The notes: generated by a model from the letters alone, not told the origin. DNA of 42,369 nt from Vulcanimicrobiia bacterium (GCA_025450855.1 JANWLL010000023.1:1-42369), one strand, 5' to 3'. Counted from the stretch's first letter, positions 1 to 9,435 are shown. A program made the numbers and translations.

Positions 1-6
1 GTATCG

Positions 7-963
7 ATGAGCTATTTCTATCGCAACACGCTCGGCGCGCGGATACGTCGACGGCTCTCCGCCATCCAACATTCCTTTTATCTCGACGTCAATCCGGACC
101 ATCGAGCGACGGTGCTTCTCGCCGGGTCGGGCCGAAGCGGCACGACGTGGCTCGCTGACGTCATCAACCACGACAACGCCTACCGCTATGTCGCCGAACC
201 GTTCACGCGCGAGCACGTCAACGCGGTCCGTCATTTCGCCCGGCTCCAATACATCCGCCCGGACGACGAGGGCGAAGAATATTTCGAAGCGGTCCGGTCG
301 ATCCTCGAAGGGCGCGTCCGGTCGCCTTGGGCCGACAACTCGAACCGCTGCGTCATCGCGCGCAAGCGCCTTGTCAAAGACGTCCGCTGTACCCTCATGC
401 TCGCATGGATGATCCGGCGCTTCGCGGGAATGCCGGTCGTCTTCATCCGCAGGCACCCGCTCGCGGTCGCACATTCACGATGCCGCGCGCACTGGCGCGT
501 ACGCAAACGCGACGTCTATTTCAACCAACCCGAGCTCATGGCCGATCACCTAGAACCGTTTCGCGAGGTCTTGACGAGCGCGGGGACGGAGATCGAAGGT
601 CACGTCGTCGATTGGTGCGTCGAGAACATCGTGCCGCAGCGGCAACTGACCGACCGGCAAGCGTGCTTCGTCGACTACGAGAATATAGTCGCCGATCGCG
701 AGGCCGAATTCCGCCGCATCTTCACGTTCATCGGCAAGCCGTTCGACCCGCGAGCGCTCGACCGCTCGACGAACCTTTCGGCCACGACGTTCCTCGGCAG
801 GGATGGCGCAAAGCGCAGAGCGACGCGCGAAATGCGTTCGTGGCGCGACGTCATGAGCGCCGAGGAGATACGCGGGGCCATGGAAATCGTCAAGCGGTTC
901 GGACTCGACCACCTGTGCAAGGAAGGATCCGAGGAGCGCCGAGCGGCGCCGGCGCGAGCTTAG
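7..963 (+). CDS. Sulfotransferase family protein
   Basis: 318-aa ORF with PAPS-binding P-loop-like motif GSGRSGTTWLADVI near the N-terminus and a sulfotransferase-like layout. Confidence 0.8.
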   Translation: MSYFYRNTLGARIRRRLSAIQHSFYLDVNPDHRATVLLAGSGRSGTTWLADVINHDNAYRYVAEPFTREHVNAVRHFARLQYIRPDDEGEEYFEAVRSILEGRVRSPWADNSNRCVIARKRLVKDVRCTLMLAWMIRRFAGMPVVFIRRHPLAVAHSRCRAHWRVRKRDVYFNQPELMADHLEPFREVLTSAGTEIEGHVVDWCVENIVPQRQLTDRQACFVDYENIVADREAEFRRIFTFIGKPFDPRALDRSTNLSATTFLGRDGAKRRATREMRSWRDVMSAEEIRGAMEIVKRFGLDHLCKEGSEERRAAPARA

Positions 964-1391
964 CCCGCCGACGTTCCCTCGGCGAACGTCCGCCGGTCGT
1001 CTTCCAGCATGACGTCGAAGAGGGTCATGAAGCCCTTCTCGCGCGCCCACGGATACGTCTCGTAGAACGCCTCTTTGTCGACGTCGTCCGTGCTGCGGTC
1101 GAGCATGCGGCGGCTGAATTCGGGATATTTCGTCGTGTCGACGCGACCGCGGAGCCATGCTGCGACATCGTCATCCGTCTTCGCCTGAGCGACGGCTTCC
1201 CGGATCGCGTCTTCCTCGACGCCGAGCCATTCCAACAGTCGTAGGCTCATGCCGCGTACGCGATAGCCGTCGGAGACGCCGCCGGGCAGCGTCGCGCGCA
1301 GCTTGTCGATCGTGCGCGGCATCATGACGAGTCCGTCGAGCTCCGATCGTGGAGAGCGCGGAGGGGCTTTTGAAAGATCGAGCGGTTCCAT
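960..1391 (-). CDS. DUF5069-like domain protein
   Basis: From internal ATG: MEPLDLSKAPPRSPRSELDGLVMMPRTIDKLRATLPGG..., resembles DUF5069 N-terminal pattern (DL..PPRSPR..L.G....PR..DK.RA.L.G); the longer ORF overlaps rsmI and is unlikely. Confidence 0.65.
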   Translation of the reverse strand: MEPLDLSKAPPRSPRSELDGLVMMPRTIDKLRATLPGGVSDGYRVRGMSLRLLEWLGVEEDAIREAVAQAKTDDDVAAWLRGRVDTTKYPEFSRRMLDRSTDDVDKEAFYETYPWAREKGFMTLFDVMLEDDRRTFAEGTSAG

Positions 1392-1443
1392 AGCAGTGCG
1401 ATTCTTCCGGGGGGAATGCCGGACCTGTGGACAATCTGCGAGC

Positions 1444-2301
1444 ATGCCCGGACGCCTCGTGCTCTGTCCGACCCCGCTCGGCAATCTCGAAGACGTGACG
1501 CTCCGCGTGCTCCGCTGTCTGCGCGAGTGCGATTTCATCTTCGCAGAGGACACGCGAGTGTCGGAAACGCTGTTGCGCCGCTACGAGATCGAAAAACCGC
1601 TTCGGTCGTTCCACGAGCGAGTCGAAGCGCGCAGGCTCAAGGAGGCGACGCGGATCCTGGAAGACGGCAAGACGATCGCGGTCGTCACGGACGCGGGCAT
1701 GCCCGGCATCTCCGATCCCGGCGTCGAACTCGTGCGCGCCGCACGCGCAGCCGGTGCCGCCGTCGAAGTCCTCCCGGGTCCGAGCGCATTCCTAGGGGCG
1801 GCCGTTCTCTCCGGTTTCGACGTCGCGCGCTTCAGGTTCGAGGGCTTTCCACCGCGCTCGCCGGGCGCGCGGCGTTCCCATGTCGCCGCATTCGCTCGAG
1901 AGACGGCGGCAGTCGTCTGGTATGAGGCGCCGACACGTGTACGCGCGCTGCTCGCCGACATCGCGAGCGAACTGGCGGAGCGGCGGGTCTTCGTGCTGCG
2001 CGAATACACGAAAAAATTCGAAGAACACATCGAGGGGGATGCGGCGGCGGCGCTGCGCGCGTTGTCCGACGAGCCGCGCGGCGAGTTCGTCGTCGTGATG
2101 GACGGCGCGTCGGCGTCCTCCGGCGACGCGGAGGCCGACGCGCGCGCGGACGCCGCGGTCGAAATGCTCGTCGAAGGCGGCGTGCGTCCTCGGCTCGCAG
2201 CCGACGCGATCGCTTCGGCGACCGGATCGAATCGCAAGCGCCTATACGCGCACGCGCATCGCATCGCAGGCAAGGCTTTGGACGCTCGCGAGGGCAATTG
2301 A
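1444..2301 (+). CDS. rsmI: 16S rRNA (cytidine1402-2'-O)-methyltransferase RsmI
   Basis: MPGRLVLCPTPLGNLEDVTLRVLRCLRECDFIFAEDTRVSETLLRRY... typical RsmI/SAM-dependent tetrapyrrole methylase fold motifs (TPLGNLxDxT, AEDTR, DAGMPGISDPG). Confidence 0.93.
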   Translation: MPGRLVLCPTPLGNLEDVTLRVLRCLRECDFIFAEDTRVSETLLRRYEIEKPLRSFHERVEARRLKEATRILEDGKTIAVVTDAGMPGISDPGVELVRAARAAGAAVEVLPGPSAFLGAAVLSGFDVARFRFEGFPPRSPGARRSHVAAFARETAAVVWYEAPTRVRALLADIASELAERRVFVLREYTKKFEEHIEGDAAAALRALSDEPRGEFVVVMDGASASSGDAEADARADAAVEMLVEGGVRPRLAADAIASATGSNRKRLYAHAHRIAGKALDAREGN

Positions 2302-2307
2302 CGCCGA

Positions 2308-4005
2308 ATGCCCCGCTATCTCATCACGAGCGCGTTGCCGTACATCAGCGACGCGAAGCATCTCGGCAACCTCGTGGGTTCGATGCTCCCCGCCGACGTC
2401 TACGCGCGTTTCTTGCGGCTGCGCGGCGAGGACGTGCTCTACATCTGCGCGACCGACGAACACGGCACGCCGGCGGAACTCGCGGCGCTCAACGCCGGGC
2501 TTGAGGTCTCCGAATACTGCCGCAAGCAGCATGCGGTCCTCAAAGGACTGTGCGAAGGTTTCTTCCTTGCGTTCGACCACTTCGGGCGCAGCTCGTCGCC
2601 GCAAAATCACGAGCTGACGAAACATTTCGCCGACATGCTCGAGCGAAACGGCCTCATCGAAGAGCGCACGACCCAGCAGATGTTCTCGGTCGCCGAGAAT
2701 CGCTTCTTGCCGGACCGCTATGTCGTCGGCACCTGCCCGCACTGCGGCTACACGGGCGCGCGTGGCGATCAGTGCGAGAACTGCACGAACCTGCTCGAGC
2801 CCGGCGATCTCATCGAACCGCGCTCGTCGGTGTCCGGCTCGACCGAGCTCGAGATGCGCGAGACGAAGCATCTGTTCTTGCGTCAGTCGCTCATGACCGA
2901 CCGGCTGCGCGCGTGGATCGAGCAGCACGAGGACTGGCCGGTCCTCGTGCGCTCGATCGCGCTCAAATGGCTCGATGAGGGCATCAAAGACCGCTCGATC
3001 ACGCGAGATCTCAAGTGGGGCATACCCGTCGACCGGCCGGGCTTCGAGAACAAGGTCTTCTACGTGTGGTTCGACGCGCCGATCGAATACATCGGTGCGA
3101 CGAAGGAGTGGTCGGACGCGCATCCCGCAGGTCGCGACTGGAAATCGTGGTGGGTCGACCCTGCTGACGTTCGCTACGTCCAGTTCATGGCGAAGGACAA
3201 CATCCCGTTCCACACGGTGACGTTCCCGGCGACGATCATGGGATCGGGCGAACCGTGGAAGCTCGTCGACTTCGTCAAGGGCTTCAACTGGCTCAACTAC
3301 TACGGCGGCAAATTTTCGACGAGCGGCAAGCGCGGCGTCTTCATGGCGGACGCGCTCGAGCTGCTCCCGGCGGACTACTGGCGGTATCAACTCATGGCGA
3401 ACGCGCCAGAGGGCGCGGACGCGACCTTCACGTGGGAGATATTCGCCGACACCGTCAACAAAGATCTCGCGGACACGTTCGGCAATTTCGTCAACCGAGT
3501 CGTCAAGCTCGTCGCGATGCATTTCGAAGCGAAGGTACCCGCGTACGGCGAGGCGACGACTGAGGAGAATGATCTGCTCGAAGGCTTGCGCGAGCATGGC
3601 GGCGCGCTGACCGCATCGCTCGAGTCGCTTCAATTCCGCAAAGCCGTCCAATCGCTCAAAGCGATGTGGGCGTCGGGGAACATCTACCTCGACCGGACGG
3701 CGCCGTGGAAATCGATCAAGGCCGATCGCGACGCCGCCGGTCACGTGCTCGCGGTCTCGATCAATCTCATCCGCGTCTTCGCGACCGCGTCGCTGCCATT
3801 CATTCCGGACACGGGCGCGCGAGTGTTGCGCGCGCTGCGCATCGGTCCGGGCTCGTCGCGCTGGCTGCCCGGCGATTTCAGCTCCGAGCTGCGTCTCGCG
3901 ACGGCAGGTTCTCCCGTCGACGATCCAGGCGTGCTGTTCAAGAAGGTCCTGCCCGAAGACGTCGCCGCGTGGTCGGCTCGTTTCGCAGGTAGCGAGCGAC
4001 GTTGA
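2308..4005 (+). CDS. metG: Methionyl-tRNA synthetase
   Basis: 565 aa; MPRYLITSALPYISDAKHLGNLVGSMLPADVYARFLRLRGEDVLYICATDEHGTP; Cys4 Zn knuckle CPHCGYTGARGDQCENC; KMSKS-loop equivalent GGKFSTSGKRG. Confidence 0.95.
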   Translation: MPRYLITSALPYISDAKHLGNLVGSMLPADVYARFLRLRGEDVLYICATDEHGTPAELAALNAGLEVSEYCRKQHAVLKGLCEGFFLAFDHFGRSSSPQNHELTKHFADMLERNGLIEERTTQQMFSVAENRFLPDRYVVGTCPHCGYTGARGDQCENCTNLLEPGDLIEPRSSVSGSTELEMRETKHLFLRQSLMTDRLRAWIEQHEDWPVLVRSIALKWLDEGIKDRSITRDLKWGIPVDRPGFENKVFYVWFDAPIEYIGATKEWSDAHPAGRDWKSWWVDPADVRYVQFMAKDNIPFHTVTFPATIMGSGEPWKLVDFVKGFNWLNYYGGKFSTSGKRGVFMADALELLPADYWRYQLMANAPEGADATFTWEIFADTVNKDLADTFGNFVNRVVKLVAMHFEAKVPAYGEATTEENDLLEGLREHGGALTASLESLQFRKAVQSLKAMWASGNIYLDRTAPWKSIKADRDAAGHVLAVSINLIRVFATASLPFIPDTGARVLRALRIGPGSSRWLPGDFSSELRLATAGSPVDDPGVLFKKVLPEDVAAWSARFAGSERR

Positions 4006-4778
4006 GCGACCCTGTCCTCGTCGACACGCACGCGCACCTCGACGGCGCCGAATACAGCGCCGATCTCGACGCAGTGCTCGCGCGCGCCGCTGCGGTAGGC
4101 GTCGGCGTTATCGTCTGCGCCGGTCAAGACGAAGCGACGAGCCGCGCGACGCTCGAACTGGCCGCGCGTCATAAGGTCGTGCTGCCGTCGGTCGGCGTCC
4201 ATCCGCACTTGGCGTCGAGCGCAGGCGACATGGGTTGGCTCACCGGCCTCGCGCGCGATGCGCGCGTCGTCGCGATCGGCGAATGCGGCCTCGACTACCA
4301 CTACGACTTCTCGCCGCGCGACGTGCAGCGCGACGTCTTCGCCCGTCAGCTCGAGCTCGCGGGCGAAGTTTCGAAACCGGTCATCATCCACTGTCGTGAA
4401 TCGGAAGACGATCTCGTCGAGCACTTGCGGCGCTACTACGCGCGAGACCGGCGCGCCGTCGTCCACTGTTTCACCGGGGCGTACGATTTCGGCAAAGCGC
4501 TCGTCGACGAATTCGACGTCTACCTCGGGATCGGCGGCGCGGTCACGTTCAAGAAGGCCGAAGCGCTGCACGATGCAGCGGCGCGGCTGCCGCTCGAACG
4601 CATCGTCCTAGAGACGGATTGCCCGTACATGACGCCTGCGCCGCATCGCGGCAAACGCAACGAACCGGCGCATCTCGCGCTGACGTGCACGCGGCTGGCG
4701 GAGTTGCGCGGCCTGCCGGTCGAGTCGATCGCGCGCACGACAACGGAGAACGCCCGCCGGCTCTTCCCCGGGCTTTGA
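4002..4778 (+). CDS. tatD: TatD family DNase / metal-dependent hydrolase (TTG start, overlaps metG stop)
   Basis: VDTHAHLDGAEY, GECGLDYHYDFSPRDVQRDVFARQLELA, PVIIHCRES, VHCFTG, LETDCPYMTPAPHRGKRNEP. Confidence 0.93.
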   Translation: MSDPVLVDTHAHLDGAEYSADLDAVLARAAAVGVGVIVCAGQDEATSRATLELAARHKVVLPSVGVHPHLASSAGDMGWLTGLARDARVVAIGECGLDYHYDFSPRDVQRDVFARQLELAGEVSKPVIIHCRESEDDLVEHLRRYYARDRRAVVHCFTGAYDFGKALVDEFDVYLGIGGAVTFKKAEALHDAAARLPLERIVLETDCPYMTPAPHRGKRNEPAHLALTCTRLAELRGLPVESIARTTTENARRLFPGL

Positions 4779-4803
4779 CTATGCGTCGCTAGCCGTCGAT
4801 CTA

Positions 4804-4848
4804 GCGACATCGATTCTCGCGACGTAGATCCTCGCGACGATTCTTGTA
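4804..4848. repeat. Imperfect 15-bp tandem repeat, 3 copies
   Basis: GCGACATCGATTCTC / GCGACGTAGATCCTC / GCGACGATTCTTGTA starting at 4804, 4819, 4834. Confidence 0.5.
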
Positions 4849-4872
4849 GCGGTCGAGCTCTAGCTCGACCGG
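4846..4872. repeat. Dispersed palindromic repeat, subtype A (GTAGCGGTCGAGCT-CT-AGCTCGACCG)
   Basis: Perfect 9-bp arms GGTCGAGCT/AGCTCGACC with 2-nt loop; related copies elsewhere in the window. Confidence 0.85.
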
Positions 4873-4899
4873 CGACGACCTTTCGGCTGCAAGACCGCG

Positions 4900-4928
4900 G
4901 CGGTCGACCGTGAAGGTCGACCGCTCCA
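4900..4928. repeat. Dispersed palindromic repeat, subtype C (GCGGTCGACC-GTGAA-GGTCGACCGCTCC)
   Basis: Perfect 10-bp arms with GTGAA loop; near-identical to copy at 9383-9409. Confidence 0.85.
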
Positions 4929-4939
4929 ATCCATCGCTC

Positions 4940-4955
4940 GAGCTCGACCGCTACA
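4940..4955. repeat. Half-copy of subtype A in inverse orientation
   Basis: GAGCTCGACCGCTACA is the exact reverse complement of TGTAGCGGTCGAGCTC at 4845-4860. Confidence 0.7.
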
Positions 4956-4968
4956 GGACTCGTGCGAG

Positions 4969-5757
4969 CTAGCCGAATGTCTTCGTTTCTTCCCTATAGT
5001 ACGCGCGGATGGCGACGATCAAGAAGAGGATCGTGAAGCCTATCAGCCACAGCGTGCTCACTCCGATCGACTCCGTCGGCGTGCCCATCGTCGCCCACGC
5101 GAGCTGGCCGAAGTGATATGCGGGCAGGAACGGCGCGATCTTTCCCGCCCAGCCCGGGAGCTCTGGGAGCGGCACGAAGAGACCGGACGCGAACGACATC
5201 GGCAGGTTGATCAACTGGAGGATCGCGATGGCCGACGTCGGTCCCGCCAGGTACCCGACCGCGAAGCCAAGCGTGATGAACGGGAAGACGCCGACAAGCA
5301 GCCTGGCGCCGAGCGTCAGCCAGGCCGCGACGGAAAGATGGACGCCGCCCGCGATCGCCCCGAACGCGAGCAGCGAGCCGAGCGCTATCGCCGCGAAGGC
5401 GAGCGTCGCGATGACCTTTCCTGCGAGGTATGCGATCGGCGGAAGCGGCGTCGCGCGCATGAGCACCGTCGTCTTCTCGCCGCGATCGTTCGCGACCGTG
5501 ATGCCGAACGAGAAGAGCGCGACGCTGATGACCGAGTAGGCGCCGAACGATGCGAGCGCGTACGCTGCGACCGAGACGCCTTCGACCATGGCGTGCGCGA
5601 ACGGCAGCCCGAACAGCGCGTAGAACATGATCGGGAAGATGATCGACGGTACGCTGAACGCCGGCACGCGGATGAGACGCAAGAACTCCGATCTTGCCTG
5701 GGCGACGACGATCGGTGCGAGCGGCGCGAGCTCGCGCGCGGCTTTCGCCATCGTCAC
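4969..5757 (-). CDS. ABC-2 type transporter permease
   Basis: 262-aa polytopic protein, translationally coupled to the upstream ABC ATPase; YLAGP.. and LP..LPGW...PF.PAYHFGQLAW typical of ABC-2 permeases. Confidence 0.85.
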   Translation of the reverse strand: MTMAKAARELAPLAPIVVAQARSEFLRLIRVPAFSVPSIIFPIMFYALFGLPFAHAMVEGVSVAAYALASFGAYSVISVALFSFGITVANDRGEKTTVLMRATPLPPIAYLAGKVIATLAFAAIALGSLLAFGAIAGGVHLSVAAWLTLGARLLVGVFPFITLGFAVGYLAGPTSAIAILQLINLPMSFASGLFVPLPELPGWAGKIAPFLPAYHFGQLAWATMGTPTESIGVSTLWLIGFTILFLIVAIRAYYREETKTFG

Positions 5758-6632
5758 GCCCCTCCCGCGGTCAGGCCGACGACCGCCTCTTCGAGCGTCG
5801 CTCCCGCGACCTCGAGATTGCGGATCGAGCTCCCACGCGCGAAGAGCGCGCGAAGGAGCGCCTCAGGCTCGTCGGTCAGCACGTCGACCCGCGGGCCGCT
5901 TGATATGACGCGGACGATCGGGAGACCTTGGACGTCGAGCGACCCATCGGTCTCGAACGATACGCGTTTGTTGCGCACGCTCGATTTGAGCGCCGCGGGC
6001 GACGCATCCGCGACGATACGCCCGGCGTTGATGACGACGATGCGGTCGGCGATCGCGTCCGCTTCTTCGAGGTAGTGCGTCGTCAGGAGCAGCGTCCGTC
6101 CGCCGGCGACGAAGGCCCGCAAGTGCGTCCAAAACGCCCGGCGTGCTTCGACGTCGAGCCCGACGGTCGGTTCGTCCAAGAAAAGCGCCTCGGGATCGCC
6201 GCAGATCGCGAGCGCGAAATAAAGCCGTTGCAGCTGGCCGCCGGAGAGCGTCACGAGCATCGCTGACGCTTTGTCGGCGAGCCCGGCGATCTCGAGCGCT
6301 TTGGCGCGCTCGATCGGATGCGGATAGTACGAGCGGAACAGATCGACGACTTCACCGACCCGAAGGAAGTTCGGCAGCCCCGACCCTTGGAGCATGACGC
6401 CCGTGCGCGAGCGTGCACGTCGGTCGCGCGGATCCATGCCGAAGGTGCGCGTCGTGCCCTCGTTCGCCTTACGTAAGCCGAGCACGAGTGACACGAGCGT
6501 CGTCTTGCCTGCGCCGTTCGGTCCGAGGAGCGCGACGACTTCGCCGCGGCTCAGCCGCAAGTCGACGCGATCGAGCGCGAGCGTCGCGCCGAAACGCTTT
6601 GAGGCACGTTCGACCTCGACGACCGTCTCCAT
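5754..6632 (-). CDS. ABC transporter ATP-binding protein
   Basis: Walker A GPNGAGKTTL, signature LSGGQLQRL, Walker B ALFLDEPTVGLD, H-loop TTHYLEEAD. Confidence 0.95.
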   Translation of the reverse strand: METVVEVERASKRFGATLALDRVDLRLSRGEVVALLGPNGAGKTTLVSLVLGLRKANEGTTRTFGMDPRDRRARSRTGVMLQGSGLPNFLRVGEVVDLFRSYYPHPIERAKALEIAGLADKASAMLVTLSGGQLQRLYFALAICGDPEALFLDEPTVGLDVEARRAFWTHLRAFVAGGRTLLLTTHYLEEADAIADRIVVINAGRIVADASPAALKSSVRNKRVSFETDGSLDVQGLPIVRVISSGPRVDVLTDEPEALLRALFARGSSIRNLEVAGATLEEAVVGLTAGGA

Positions 6633-6676
6633 CGCGCCGTACGTTCAAGGGCCGGGGACCCGGTGGCCTTTTTGGA

Positions 6677-7552
6677 TCAGCCGATAAGCTGGGCGTCGGA
6701 CCAGCGGCGGTCGAAGTCGGCGCGCAACGACGATCCGCCGTCGACGAAGTCGCCGCGCGCGGCGACCACACCGACCTCGTACGACTCGTCGAGGCCGTTG
6801 CGGGTGAGATTCGCCGAACCCACATACGTGCGTTCGCCGTCGTCGACGAACTTCTCGTGCATGTAGCCCGCACTCGGTGCGCGCACGTCGACGCCGGCAT
6901 CGGTCAGGCGCTTCAACATCTCGCCGGCGCAGCGTGACGCCGGCCGTCCGATGAGGACGCGATCGTGGCGCCCGGCACGCACGCGATGGACGAGCCAGGC
7001 GACCGTGCGCCAATCCGAGAGATCTTCGCTCGCGACGCGAAGATCGCGAGGCGACGCGAACAGCGCCCGAAGCGCGTCGCGCAGGCGCGGATGAACGGTA
7101 TCGCCCGCGGCGGCGCCGTCGATCTCGCGCAAGACCGCGCGCACGTCCACACGGTCGCGATCTTCGATCGCGACTTCGCCCTGTGCGTCGAAGCCTGTTT
7201 GCGTCGCGTTCGCGGTCGCGACGAAAGCGATACGATGATCGACGACCGCGGCCTTTCCGTGGACGAGCGCGTGCGGCAGGCGCGAGATGACGACGTCGAT
7301 CTCATCGTCGAGCTCGCCGCGGACGACCGCATCTTCAGGTTCGACGGCCCGAGGTCCGCGATAGCGATGCGTGTCGCCTTCGAGCGTGACGCGCACCCGA
7401 ACGCCGCGACGCGCGGCATCGTTGAGGCGAGCGACGACTTCGCTGTCACCGATACTGTAGAATTCAGCGTCGATCGACGTCCGTGCGTGGTCGAACGCCT
7501 CGCATAACGCGCTTCGCGCATCCGAGCCGATGTGCACCGAAAGACGTGACAT
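6677..7552 (-). CDS. Phospholipase D-like (HKD-family) protein
   Basis: Two HxK(x)4D motifs: VHGKAAVVDHRIAFVATANAT and MHEKFVDDGERTYVGSANLTRNGLDESYEVGV. Confidence 0.85.
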   Translation of the reverse strand: MSRLSVHIGSDARSALCEAFDHARTSIDAEFYSIGDSEVVARLNDAARRGVRVRVTLEGDTHRYRGPRAVEPEDAVVRGELDDEIDVVISRLPHALVHGKAAVVDHRIAFVATANATQTGFDAQGEVAIEDRDRVDVRAVLREIDGAAAGDTVHPRLRDALRALFASPRDLRVASEDLSDWRTVAWLVHRVRAGRHDRVLIGRPASRCAGEMLKRLTDAGVDVRAPSAGYMHEKFVDDGERTYVGSANLTRNGLDESYEVGVVAARGDFVDGGSSLRADFDRRWSDAQLIG

Positions 7553-7650
7553 GCCAGCTAGTCACGCGCGGTGCGACGCGTGTCTACGACGCACGCGCAG
7601 GCGGCCTTTCAACGCCAGGAATAGCCTTTAGGCCGCACCAATTGGTGACG

Positions 7651-8385
7651 ATGGACAAAGGCGGCGGCGTCCGCGAGATGTTCGGGCGGATCGCCGGTCG
7701 GTACGATCTCGTCAACACGGTGATGACCGGCGGCATCGATGCCGTCTGGCGCCGCAAAGCGGTCGCGTGCCTCGATGTCGCCCCCGATGCGCGCCTCATC
7801 GACCTCTGCTGCGGCACCGGCGCGCTGACGCGTGACCTCGCGGCTCGGGCGAGCGCGGGCGGTGTCGTCGGCATCGACTTCACGCCGCAGATGCTCGAGA
7901 TCGCTCGCGCGCATACGAGCGCGAAGAACGTCGAATACCGCGAGGGCGACGTCCTCGCTTTGCCGTTCGATGACGCTTCGTTCGACGGCGCGACGATGGG
8001 CTTCTCGATGCGCAACGTCGTCGACATCGGCGCTTGCCTGCGCGGCATCGCGCGCACGCTCAAGCCGGGCGCGTCGTTCGTGAACCTCGAAGTGAGCAAG
8101 CCGCGCAACCCGCTCATGCGCCGCGCGTTCTACGCGTACTTCTACGGCATGGTGCCGTTGATCGGTCGCATCGTCGGCGGCGATGCCGCCGCCTACCGCT
8201 ACCTGCCGCAGTCGCTCGTCAACTTCCCGGACGCCGATACGCTCGCCGCGTTGTTCGAAGCGAACGGATTCGGCGCCGTGCGCTGCGTGCCGCTCATGGG
8301 CGGCGTCGCGACGCTGCACATCGGCACGAAAGCGGAGGCGCCCGTCGCGCCGCTTGCACGCGCGCCCGAAGCGGTAGCCCCGTGA
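7651..8385 (+). CDS. menG: Demethylmenaquinone/ubiquinone C-methyltransferase
   Basis: VREMFGRIAGRYDLVNTVMTGGIDAVWRRKAV..., LIDLCCGTGALTRDLA, MGFSMRNVVD; UbiE/MenG signature. Confidence 0.9.
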   Translation: MDKGGGVREMFGRIAGRYDLVNTVMTGGIDAVWRRKAVACLDVAPDARLIDLCCGTGALTRDLAARASAGGVVGIDFTPQMLEIARAHTSAKNVEYREGDVLALPFDDASFDGATMGFSMRNVVDIGACLRGIARTLKPGASFVNLEVSKPRNPLMRRAFYAYFYGMVPLIGRIVGGDAAAYRYLPQSLVNFPDADTLAALFEANGFGAVRCVPLMGGVATLHIGTKAEAPVAPLARAPEAVAP

Positions 8386-9395
8386 TCGAGACGAGCGCAC
8401 GGGTCACGATCGCGACGGTCATCGAGGAATTCGTCCGCGAGGAGCTCTCGGCAGAGAACGCACACATCGCCGCTGCCGTCGCCGAGATGCTCGACGCCGG
8501 CGGCAAGCATCTGCGGCCGCGCATCACGATGCTCTCGAGCCGAGCGTGCGAGTCGGGCGCGGCCGAAGACGCGGTGCTCGCCGCGTACATGGAGATGATC
8601 CACGTCGCGACGCTCATCCACGATGACGTCGTCGACAACGCGGACGTGCGGCGCGGCGTGCAGTCGACGAACAGCGCGTTCGGCAACCGCTTCTCGGTGC
8701 TCGCCGGCGATTATCTTTTCTCGTGGGTCTTCAAGAAGGTGACCCAGTCGTATCCGCAGCCGGTGCCGACGATCCTCGCGGCGATGCTCGCCGAGATCTG
8801 CAACGGCGAGGTGCGCCAGCTTCGTGCGGAAGGCAACGCGGATCTGCCCGAGTCCGCCTACGCCGAGATCATCGGCAAGAAGACGGCCGAGCTGTTCGCC
8901 GCGTGCGCGGAGTGCGGCGCGATCGTCGCCGTCGCGGCGAAACGGGCGCACAGCGGCGCCGACGTGCGCGACATGCAGCGCGTCAAGGCGCTGCGCGCTT
9001 ATGGCTGGTCGTTCGGCATGGCGTTCCAGGTCCGCGACGATCTGCTCGATGCCATCGCAGATGAAGGCGCCCTCGGAAAGCCGGCCGGCTCGGACCTGCG
9101 CGAGAAGAAAGTGACGCTGCCGCTCATCAACGCACTGCGTTCCGGCGGACCGCCGGTGCGCGCGGCGGTCGACAGGCTTTTCGCACACGACGACGCGGGG
9201 GCGCCCGAAGCTGAAAATGACCTCGCGGCGGTCGTCGAGGCGATCCGCAACGGTCATGCGGTCGAATTGACGATTGCGTCGATCGAACGCTATGCAAGCG
9301 CCGCCGAGACGGCCCTCCTCGCGCTCGCGCCGTCGGAGGCGCGCGATGAGCTTTCCGCGCTCGCGCGTTCGTTGACGGAAATCGGTCGACCGTGA
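8382..9395 (+). CDS. Polyprenyl diphosphate synthase (trans-isoprenyl, likely quinone side chain)
   Basis: GTG start overlapping the menG stop; GGKHLRPRI, first Asp-rich motif LIHDDVVDNADVRRG, second motif FQVRDDLLD. Confidence 0.93.
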   Translation: MIETSARVTIATVIEEFVREELSAENAHIAAAVAEMLDAGGKHLRPRITMLSSRACESGAAEDAVLAAYMEMIHVATLIHDDVVDNADVRRGVQSTNSAFGNRFSVLAGDYLFSWVFKKVTQSYPQPVPTILAAMLAEICNGEVRQLRAEGNADLPESAYAEIIGKKTAELFAACAECGAIVAVAAKRAHSGADVRDMQRVKALRAYGWSFGMAFQVRDDLLDAIADEGALGKPAGSDLREKKVTLPLINALRSGGPPVRAAVDRLFAHDDAGAPEAENDLAAVVEAIRNGHAVELTIASIERYASAAETALLALAPSEARDELSALARSLTEIGRP

Positions 9396-9409
9396 AGGTC
9401 GACCGCTCC
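9383..9409. repeat. Dispersed palindromic repeat, subtype C, overlapping the polyprenyl synthase stop codon
   Basis: CGGTCGACC-GTGAA-GGTCGACCGCTCC; supplies the last codons and TGA (9393-9395). Confidence 0.85.
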
Positions 9410-9435
9410 AGCGGCGCTGAAAGAGAAGAGCAACC

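Noticed and set aside
2242-3744. 500-aa minus-strand ORF opposite metG
   Set aside because: Arg/Asp/Val-rich antisense shadow ORF typical of high-GC DNA; metG on the plus strand is unambiguous
5113-6075. 320-aa plus-strand ORF opposite the ABC genes
   Set aside because: RER/RRR-rich shadow ORF; ABC permease and ATPase are clear on minus strand
6677-7552. PLD-family protein as part of a phage-defence system
   Set aside because: No helicase, nuclease, TIR, or other defence partner adjacent; neighbours are an ABC exporter and menG
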